Source of the DNA: Planctomicrobium piriforme
GTDB taxonomy: Bacteria; Planctomycetota; Planctomycetia; Pirellulales; PNKZ01
DNA length: 18,901 nt
Direction of reading: 5' to 3'
NCBI GenBank assembly: GCA_945877965.1
Contig: CAMCTH010000011.1
Coordinates: forward strand, 1-18,901
Part shown: piece by piece, positions 13,005-18,901 of the stretch
Layout of the letters: every line of letters starts with the position of its first letter
Position numbering within the stretch: position 1 is the first letter of the stretch
Translations under genes and position numbers: made by a program
Notes under the pieces: generated by a model
What the model saw: only the letters and a program-made list of their open reading frames with translations
The model's database searches: none
Told to the model about the DNA's origin: nothing

Positions 13005-14288
13005 TTAAAGCGTCGCTAACGTTTCCTTCGCTGCGGCGATCGTGCTGTCGATGTCGGCCTCGGTGTGGGCCGCGGAGACGAACAGCGCTTCGTATTGGCT
13101 GCACGGCATATAGCTGCCGCGGTCGATGAGGCCCCAGAAATATTTGGCGAAGCGGGCTGTGTCGCTCTTGGCGGCGCTTTCCCAGTCGGTTACCGGGCCG
13201 GGGTTGAAGAAGAGCGTCATCATGCTGCCGACGCGGGCCGTGCCGTGTTCGACGCCGGCCGCTTTCGCCGCGGCATTGAGTCCCGCTTCGAGGCGGGCCG
13301 TCAGTTGATCGAGCTTCGGGTACGGGTTCGCGTCGCGAAGGACCCGGAGCGTCGCCGAGCCGGCGGCCGTCGCGAGCGGATTGCCCGACAGGGTGCCGGC
13401 CTGAAACACCTTGCCGGCCGGCAGGATGTGATTCATCACGTCGGCGCGACCGCCGTACGCCCCGACCGGCAGCCCGCCGCCGACGATTTTTCCCAGCGTC
13501 GTCAGGTCGGGTTTGATACCGAGCAGCGATTGGGCCCCGCCGAGCGCGACGCGGAAGCCGGTCATCACTTCGTCGAAGATCAGCAGCGCGCCGTGTTTCG
13601 TCGTCAGCTCACGCAGCGCCTTCAAGAAATCCGGCGACGGGCGGACGAGGCCCATGTTGCCGACGACCGGTTCCAGAATGACGCCGGCGATTTGGTCGCC
13701 GTGTTTTGCAAAGGCCGCGGTCAGATCGGCGACGTCGTTATAGCGAAGACTGAGCGTGTCTTTCGCCGTGCCGGCCGTCACCCCCGGCGAGTTCGGAACG
13801 CCGAGCGTTGCGGCCGAACTTCCCGCGGCGACGAGCAGGCTATCGACGTGCCCGTGGTAGTTGCCGCCGAATTTGACGATGACGTCGCGGCCCGTGAACC
13901 CGCGGGCTAGGCGGATTGCGCTCATCGTCGCTTCGGTGCCGCTGCTGACGAGCCGAACTTTTTCGATGCTCGGCACGCAGGCGATAATGAGTTCGGCCAG
14001 TTCGCTTTCGGCCTCGGTCGGCGCGCCGAAGGTCGTCCCCTTGCTGAGCGCCTTTTCGATCGCCGCAACGACCGTCGGGTGACGATGGCCGAGGATCAGC
14101 GGGCCCCACGAGCCGATGTAGTCGATGTAGCGATTGCCGTCGATGTCGTAGAGATAGGCCGCTTCGCCGCGCTCGAAAAAGATCGGCTCGCCGCCGACGC
14201 CGCCGAACGCGCGGGCCGGACTATTGACGCCGCCGGGGATGAGATTCTTAGCACGAGCGAACGCGGCGGAACTTTTGGTGCGTGACAT
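13005..14288 (-). CDS. hemL: Glutamate-1-semialdehyde 2,1-aminomutase HemL
   Basis: A 427-residue PLP enzyme that converts glutamate-1-semialdehyde to 5-aminolevulinate in the C5 pathway of tetrapyrrole synthesis. Conserved parts are PGGVNSPARAFGGVGG (18-33), VSSGTEATMSAIRLAR (114-129), NYHGHVDSLLV (143-153), FDEVMTGFR (238-246) and the Schiff-base Lys267 in TTLGKIVGGGLPVGAYGG. Length is usual. The ATG at 14288 is chosen over a TTG at 14303, since MSRTKSSAAFARAKNLIPGG is the normal N-terminus. It lies downstream of hemB on the same strand, with a REP-like palindrome in the ~110-bp gap, so the two successive pathway steps are probably co-regulated. hemA is not in the window. Confidence 0.97.
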   Translation of the reverse strand: MSRTKSSAAFARAKNLIPGGVNSPARAFGGVGGEPIFFERGEAAYLYDIDGNRYIDYIGSWGPLILGHRHPTVVAAIEKALSKGTTFGAPTEAESELAELIIACVPSIEKVRLVSSGTEATMSAIRLARGFTGRDVIVKFGGNYHGHVDSLLVAAGSSAATLGVPNSPGVTAGTAKDTLSLRYNDVADLTAAFAKHGDQIAGVILEPVVGNMGLVRPSPDFLKALRELTTKHGALLIFDEVMTGFRVALGGAQSLLGIKPDLTTLGKIVGGGLPVGAYGGRADVMNHILPAGKVFQAGTLSGNPLATAAGSATLRVLRDANPYPKLDQLTARLEAGLNAAAKAAGVEHGTARVGSMMTLFFNPGPVTDWESAAKSDTARFAKYFWGLIDRGSYMPCSQYEALFVSAAHTEADIDSTIAAAKETLATL

Positions 14289-14312
14289 GTTGTTGTGTTT
14301 CAAGTGAGTGTT

Positions 14313-14393
14313 ATTTGGCCGCGGGACTTGTCCCCGCGCGCTTGGTAAATCGTTATTCGGCAGAACACGCGGGGACGAGCCCCGCGGCTAAAT
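14313..14393. repeat. REP-like palindrome between hemB and hemL
   Basis: Arms of 26 nt (14313-14338 and 14368-14393) are inverted copies with three mismatches around a 29-nt loop. The right arm is identical to 3459-3484 in the BMC operon, while the left arms have drifted separately. The loop begins CGCTTGG, resembling the CGCTTCGG loop of the other copy. It lies inside the probable hemB-hemL transcript. Confidence 0.85.
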
Positions 14394-14398
14394 GGGAG

Positions 14399-15415
14399 CT
14401 ACGACTTCAACCATCGGGCCAAATCTTTCGCCCAGTAGGTGATGACGATCGACGCTCCGGCGCGGACGATGCCCGTGATGATTTCGGTCGCTACGGTTCG
14501 CTCGTCGATCCAGCCTTTGGCGGCGGCCGCTTTGACGAGTGAGTATTCGCCTGACACGTTATACGCGGCGACCGGCACGCCGGGAAACTGCCTATGGACC
14601 GCGGCGATGATGTCGAGATACGCCAGCGCCGGCTTGATCATCACGATGTCGGCCCCTTCGGCGACGTCGAGCGCCACTTCGCGCAGCGCCTGACCGGGAT
14701 CGGAGGCGGAGTCCATTTGATAGGAACGACGATCGCCCGACTGCGGCGTGCTTTCGGCCGCCTCGCGGAATGGACCGTAAAACCCGCCGGCGTATTTCGC
14801 GGAGTAGGCCATCACCGGCAGGTGCGAGAAGCCGGCGTCGTCGAGCGCGAAGCGAATCGCGCCGATCATACCGTCCATCATTCCGCTCGGGGCGACGATA
14901 TCGGCGCCGGCCTGCGCGTGGCTGACGACTTGTTTCGCCAGGAGTTCGAGCGTCGCGTCGTTGTTGACGTCAGTGCGCCCCGTCGATTGATCGAGCACGC
15001 CGCAATGACCGTGGTCGGTGTACTCGCAGAAGCAGACGTCGGTGACGGTGAGCAGTTGCGGGGCCGTCGCTTTGACGGTCCGGATCGCCTGCTGGATGAT
15101 GCCGTCGTCGGAGTAGGAGTCGCTGCCGAGCGGGTCTTTCTTGTCGGGGATGCCGAACAGCAGTACGCCGCCGAGCCCGAGTGAGGCAACCTCGGCGACT
15201 TCCTTTTCCAACTCGTCGAGCGAAAGTTGGAAGACGCCCGGCATCGAGCTGATTTCCTTCCGCACGCCGCGCCCCGGCTTGACGAAGAGCGGGTAGAGGA
15301 ACTGGCTCGGATGCAATCGCGTCGTCCGGACCATCTCGCGCAACTTCGGGAGTTGCCGCAGTCGGCGGAGGCGGGTCGTCGGAAACTGGCCGAGCGGGAG
15401 CGTGTCGAAATCCAT
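14399..15415 (-). CDS. hemB: Delta-aminolevulinic acid dehydratase (porphobilinogen synthase) HemB
   Basis: A 338-residue enzyme that condenses two 5-aminolevulinate molecules to porphobilinogen, the step after HemL. The two active-site lysines are Lys207 in YSAKYAGGFYGPFREA and Lys261 in VMIKPALAYLD. The metal site DVCFCEYTDHGHCG contains Cys128, Cys130 and Cys138, the zinc-type triad, rather than the Asp-rich magnesium type of plants and cyanobacteria. The ATG at 15415 begins MDFDTLPLGQFPTTRLRRLR, the usual start; the frame remains open further upstream but that sequence overlaps the kinase gene. It follows the kinase gene by 17 bp on the same strand, suggesting co-transcription kinase-hemB-hemL. 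Confidence 0.97.
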   Translation of the reverse strand: MDFDTLPLGQFPTTRLRRLRQLPKLREMVRTTRLHPSQFLYPLFVKPGRGVRKEISSMPGVFQLSLDELEKEVAEVASLGLGGVLLFGIPDKKDPLGSDSYSDDGIIQQAIRTVKATAPQLLTVTDVCFCEYTDHGHCGVLDQSTGRTDVNNDATLELLAKQVVSHAQAGADIVAPSGMMDGMIGAIRFALDDAGFSHLPVMAYSAKYAGGFYGPFREAAESTPQSGDRRSYQMDSASDPGQALREVALDVAEGADIVMIKPALAYLDIIAAVHRQFPGVPVAAYNVSGEYSLVKAAAAKGWIDERTVATEIITGIVRAGASIVITYWAKDLARWLKS

Positions 15416-15432
15416 GCGAGATGCCGTGAGGG

Positions 15433-17292
15433 TTAGGGTTGTTTTTGCGTGGCGATGCCGGACGGCGTGGACTCGAGCGCGCGGCGCGCTTGGGCGACGG
15501 CGTCGGCAGCCCACGATTCGTCGGCGTATAGTTCGATGATGGCGAGGCGGATGCGGGCCGCTTCGTCGGGGTTCTCGGCCGCGATCGCAGCGGCGCGGAC
15601 GAGCTGCTTTACGATCACCGCCCGATCGCTCCGCGATTGGGCGGCGGCCAGTTGGTCGAGTCGGGCGAGTTGCTTTTGCGCCAACAACAGGCACTCCCGC
15701 GATTGTTTGGTAGCGTCCGGCGAGTCGTGAAACAGATCGACGACCGCTTGGAGTTTCTTGCGACCGAGAGCCGGATCCAAGTTTACGTACCCGATCGCTT
15801 CGATGTAGGCCCGTTCGACGGGGGATAATCCCTCGTTCTTAGCGAGAATCTTGCCGCGGAGCTCGAACTTTCGTTGCAGCCGATACAGGTCAATCTCTTG
15901 CAAGTAGTTCTGCAGTTCGCGAGCGCGACGATCGTCCGAGTAATAGTTCAAGAACTCGTCGATCTCGCGCTCGACGTCGATCAGGCGTTCGACCTTTCCT
16001 TCGGCCGCAGCGTCGGCGACGCGCGCGTACAGCTTCTCGGCCGACGGCGGCTGGAGCCAGTACCAGGTGAGCGCGCCGAGGCTGAGCATGGTGACGACCA
16101 AGCCCCAGGTTTGCGGCGAGATCCATGGCGGGGAGTCTTCTTCGATCCGATCAAACTTGCGATGCTCGTCGCGCGCTACCGGCGTGTACGACCGGCTGGC
16201 GAACGTCGCCGACGAACGCGACGGCTCGGCTTCGACGAGAGCCGGTCGCGGCGCGGCCGGAGCGATCCGAAAGTCGGTGGTATCGTGCAGCGAAGCTTCG
16301 GAACTGAGCCCCAGCTCATCCGAATTCGGTACAGGAGAAGGGGGGAGTGCCGTCAGGGCCTCGGCGATGTTCTCGTCGGCATTCGGCAGCGATGGACGAA
16401 GTGCGGCACGCACGGGGGGCGCGATCGGCGAGTCGTCGGCGAGTTGCACATCGGAGTTCGCCGCCGCTTGAGCCGCCTTCGCGGCTAAGAGGGCTTCGAG
16501 TGCCCGCGAGGTCATCATCGCGCTCGGCATGCGCTTCATCGGATCTTTGTTCAGCAGTTGCAGCACGAGGTCGTTCAAAGGACGTGGGACCGACGGTTGC
16601 AATCGAGTGATCGGCTCCGGCTCGGCGAACCGTTGCAGTTGCAACATCTCGACCAGCGACTTCGCCCGGAACGGCGGACGCCCGGCGAGCAACGCGTAGA
16701 GGACGCCGCCGAGACTGTAGAGATCGGAGCGATATGTCGTCGGGCGACCGTCGGCTTGCTCGGGAGCCATGTACTCGGCGGTGCCGATGACGCCACCGTC
16801 GGCCGTCATGCCGGAGTTGCCGAAGAGCTTGGCGATGCCGAAGTCGGAGAGCTTGATCGTGCCGTCGGTCGTAAGCAGCAGGTTCGCCGGTTTGATGTCG
16901 CGATGAATGATGCCGCGGTCGTGAGCGTGCTTCAGGGCTCGGCAGATTTGGATGCCGATCCGCGTCGCTTCTTCCCAACTGAACGAACGACCTTGCTCCA
17001 GGGCTTCTTGCAGGCTGCAACCGTCGATCAGTTCCATCGCGTAGTAGCGGCTGCCGTCGTCGTCGCCGTAGCCGAGGATGCGGACGATGTTCGGATGGCT
17101 GAGCATCCGCAGGCTTTCAATCTCGGCGGCGAATCGATCATGGAAGCCGTCTTCGGGGCCGTGCAGCGCGGTCAGCACCTTCACGGCGACCGTTTCCCCC
17201 GTCACGTCGGTCGTTGCGGCGTAGACGGTCCCCATCCCGCCGCGACCGATGCGCCGGTCCAACCGATACGGGCCGAGACGTTCGAGATTCAT
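15433..17292 (-). CDS. Membrane-anchored Hanks-type Ser/Thr protein kinase with helical C-terminal domain
   Basis: A 619-residue protein. Residues ~8-265 are a complete kinase domain: Gly loop GRGGMGTVY (16-24), VAVK with Lys38, Glu57, HRDIKPAN with catalytic Asp132, DFG with Asp150, and APE at 176-178, so it should be active. A Ser/Ala/Pro-rich stretch (about 270-390) leads to one membrane segment (WGLVVTMLSLGALTWYWL, 396-413). The C-terminal ~200 residues are charged and helical, with TPR-like character (FLNYYSDDRRARELQNYL and similar), and would lie outside the cytoplasm, with no PASTA repeats. Planctomycetes have many such kinases and the target is unknown. It is first in a probable operon with hemB and hemL; a regulatory link with tetrapyrrole synthesis is only a contextual guess. 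Confidence 0.93.
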   Translation of the reverse strand: MNLERLGPYRLDRRIGRGGMGTVYAATTDVTGETVAVKVLTALHGPEDGFHDRFAAEIESLRMLSHPNIVRILGYGDDDGSRYYAMELIDGCSLQEALEQGRSFSWEEATRIGIQICRALKHAHDRGIIHRDIKPANLLLTTDGTIKLSDFGIAKLFGNSGMTADGGVIGTAEYMAPEQADGRPTTYRSDLYSLGGVLYALLAGRPPFRAKSLVEMLQLQRFAEPEPITRLQPSVPRPLNDLVLQLLNKDPMKRMPSAMMTSRALEALLAAKAAQAAANSDVQLADDSPIAPPVRAALRPSLPNADENIAEALTALPPSPVPNSDELGLSSEASLHDTTDFRIAPAAPRPALVEAEPSRSSATFASRSYTPVARDEHRKFDRIEEDSPPWISPQTWGLVVTMLSLGALTWYWLQPPSAEKLYARVADAAAEGKVERLIDVEREIDEFLNYYSDDRRARELQNYLQEIDLYRLQRKFELRGKILAKNEGLSPVERAYIEAIGYVNLDPALGRKKLQAVVDLFHDSPDATKQSRECLLLAQKQLARLDQLAAAQSRSDRAVIVKQLVRAAAIAAENPDEAARIRLAIIELYADESWAADAVAQARRALESTPSGIATQKQP

Positions 17293-17333
17293 GGCCGAGT
17301 TGGGAACGGATGTGGGGTGCGCCGCGTAATCTC

Positions 17334-17386
17334 ATCGTAACCGCCGGTTGCGCCGCTTGCCAACCGGTCGTCGTCCTCGGCACAAT
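17334..17386. promoter_or_regulatory. Candidate overlapping divergent promoters for the kinase operon and the PrpD-like gene
   Basis: In the 179-bp divergent gap, TTGCCA (17357-17362) with an 18-nt spacer precedes CACAAT (17381-17386) on the + strand. On the - strand TTGGCA (17363-17358) with an 18-nt spacer precedes TACGAT (17339-17334). Both -35 hexamers would share one TTGCCAA site, so the promoters would compete. The -10 matches are only moderate, so confidence is low. Confidence 0.3.
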
Positions 17387-17471
17387 GCTGCCATTCGTTC
17401 GCGCGGCCTGCGACGGACGAACTTCGCATCGCCTTCCTATCCATAATTCTCCGAGCCCCTCGACTTCCAAG

Positions 17472-18901
17472 ATGTCTTCTACCGTCATCACGCTCGCTCG
17501 TACCGAGAACCAAGTCCGCAGCCTGGCGCAATACGCCCTCGATTTTCTCGCGGGTAAGATCGGCGAGCCGAGCGAGGCCGTGTTCCAAGCGACCGAGCGA
17601 TTTCAACTCGACGCAGTCGCCTGCGGCGTGTCGGCCTTGGCGTTGGGAACGAATGCGCCGGCCGTGCTGCGGCGCGAGGCGCTAGAGTATCCGCGTGCGG
17701 CCGGCAAGCAAGGCGGCGGCGTGCCGTGCTTCGGCAGCCGCGCGACGGTCGCTCCGGAGAAAGCGGTGGTCGCCAACTCGGCGGCCGTGCGCGAGTGGGA
17801 CTCGAACGGCACAAACTTCGGCTACGATCCGGCTCGCGGCCACACGGCAGGCGAGTTCGGCCACAACGATTTCTATCCCGTCGCAGTCGCGGCCGCACAA
17901 CGGGCCGGCTTCGACGGTCCGCAAACCCTGCGGGCCATGCTGCTCATCGATGAGATTCGAGGCCGGCTGGCGGAAGTCTTCTCACTCAAAACGTACAAAA
18001 TTGATCACGTCGTCCACGGCGCTATCGCCTCGGCGATCGTCTACGGTGCGGCCCTCGGCGCGACGGTCGAGCAAATCGAGTCGGCCGTCGGCATGACGGT
18101 CGCCCATTACATTCCGTTCCGCGCGATCCGGGCCGGCAAGCAACTCTCCGACTCGAAGGGCTCGTCGGCTGCGATCAGTTCGGAAGTCGCCGTGCTCAGC
18201 ATGTGCCGCGCGATGCGCGGGTTCATCGGGCCGGCCGACATCTTCCGTAATCCCGAGGCGATCTTCTGCTTGTTTGAAAAGCCGTCTCGCAAGGGAGAGA
18301 GTCCGTTCGATCTCGTCGTCGGCAATCAGGGCGACGACTATGCCGTGATGGGGATGCATTTCAAGATCGGGCTGTACGAACACCAATCGGCCGGCGCGAT
18401 TCAAGGTCTGATCGATCTGCTGACGAAGCATCCGCAACTGCTCGCGGACGAATCGAAACTGAAAAAGCTCGTCATCACAATTTACGAGCCTGCATTCGGC
18501 ATCATCGGCGATCCGGCGAAACGCGATCCGCGGACTCGACAAAGTGCCGATCACTCGATGGTTTATATCGTTGCCACACTGCTGCGAAAGGCGTTGCAGA
18601 GCAAGCGCGCCGGTTGGGAAGAGTTGATGCTGCTGCCGCAGGACTACGACGACGCGGCCCTCGTCGAGCCGTTGACGCGACGGCTGATCGAGAAGATCGA
18701 CTTCCGCCACGGCGGTCGTGAGTTCGATGAACGCTATCCTGACGGGATTCCGACGTCGCTCGAAATCGAACACGCCGACTTAGGGAGCTTGTCGAGCGGG
18801 CTCGTCATGTACCCGGAAGGGCACGCGCGCAATCGGAGCGGCAACTTGGAGCGGCTCTTGAAGACAAAGTTCGAATGCTTGGCGGCGCTCGGAGTCGACG
18901 A
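17472..18901 (+). CDS. MmgE/PrpD-family protein (2-methylcitrate dehydratase-like), 3' end cut by window
   Basis: The frame runs from ATG 17472 to the window edge, giving 476 residues without a stop; family members are usually 450-500, so only a short piece is missing. Family-type segments include the N-terminal ARTENQVRSLAQYALDF and ERFQLDAVACGVSALALG, then VVANSAAVREWDSNGT, HTAGEFGHNDFYPVAVAAA, and the late ADHSMVYIVATLL. MmgE/PrpD enzymes are Fe-S-independent dehydratases or isomerases; 2-methylcitrate dehydratase acts in propionate breakdown. Related planctomycete proteins may have other substrates, and no prpB or prpC is visible beside it, so the exact reaction is not secured. It is divergent from the kinase gene. 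Confidence 0.88.
   Translation, partial: MSSTVITLARTENQVRSLAQYALDFLAGKIGEPSEAVFQATERFQLDAVACGVSALALGTNAPAVLRREALEYPRAAGKQGGGVPCFGSRATVAPEKAVVANSAAVREWDSNGTNFGYDPARGHTAGEFGHNDFYPVAVAAAQRAGFDGPQTLRAMLLIDEIRGRLAEVFSLKTYKIDHVVHGAIASAIVYGAALGATVEQIESAVGMTVAHYIPFRAIRAGKQLSDSKGSSAAISSEVAVLSMCRAMRGFIGPADIFRNPEAIFCLFEKPSRKGESPFDLVVGNQGDDYAVMGMHFKIGLYEHQSAGAIQGLIDLLTKHPQLLADESKLKKLVITIYEPAFGIIGDPAKRDPRTRQSADHSMVYIVATLLRKALQSKRAGWEELMLLPQDYDDAALVEPLTRRLIEKIDFRHGGREFDERYPDGIPTSLEIEHADLGSLSSGLVMYPEGHARNRSGNLERLLKTKFECLAALGVD

Noticed and set aside
17472..18901. Link between the PrpD-like gene and the microcompartment through propionate
   Set aside because: No diol dehydratase or other propionate-forming step is visible in the BMC genes, and the gene is about 12 kb away on a separate transcript.
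1..18901. CRISPR arrays, tRNA or rRNA genes, insertion sequences, prophage genes
   Set aside because: Reading both strands showed no spaced direct repeats of CRISPR type, no tRNA-like cloverleaf signature and no transposase or phage protein; the only repeats are palindromes and heptamer tracts.

Overview
The window looks like chromosomal DNA of a GC-rich planctomycete, probably a Pirellulales-type lineage. This rests on three things. Positions 1-5744 hold the 3' part of a bacterial microcompartment (BMC) locus of the Planctomycetes/Verrucomicrobia (PVM) kind. Intergenic gaps carry REP-like GC-rich palindromes and phased AAC-heptamer tracts. Most starts lack a clear Shine-Dalgarno sequence. 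The species assignment is inference.

Region 1 (1-5744, + strand) is the BMC operon: the tail of a BMC-P pentamer protein, a CoA-acylating aldehyde dehydrogenase with an N-terminal encapsulation helix, a second BMC-P, an 87-residue encapsulation-helix protein, a third BMC-P, a class II aldolase with a C-terminal encapsulation helix, a lactate/malate dehydrogenase, and a TIM-barrel-like protein with a duplicated Cys-His tail. From what is known of PVM compartments, the aldolase would split L-fuculose- or L-rhamnulose-1-phosphate into DHAP and L-lactaldehyde, and the aldehyde dehydrogenase would turn lactaldehyde into an acyl-CoA inside the shell. The hexameric shell proteins, phosphotransacylase and regulator are not in this window and probably lie upstream.

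Region 2 (5749-10093, - strand) is an information-processing cluster read as SRP RNA (ffs) - dnaX - recR - rpoN. The SRP RNA has a well-placed sigma70-type promoter. dnaX carries an A9 run in its linker with stops close behind in both other frames, which suggests a tau/gamma slippage site. rpoN converges on the BMC operon with only 4 bp between the stop codons.

Region 3 (10238-12747) holds a DinB-like protein (+), a DtxR/MntR-type metalloregulator (-) and a secreted beta-propeller lactonase (+) with its own promoter. Region 4 (12748-17292, - strand) is a nested palindrome followed by hemL, a REP-like palindrome, hemB and a membrane-anchored Ser/Thr kinase. The last three genes are read kinase - hemB - hemL and feed tetrapyrrole synthesis. 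Region 5 (17472-end, +) is a MmgE/PrpD-family gene cut by the window edge.

The most interesting items are the two unexplained BMC-locus proteins (87 and 425 residues), the dnaX A9 run, and the repeat families placed inside operons.
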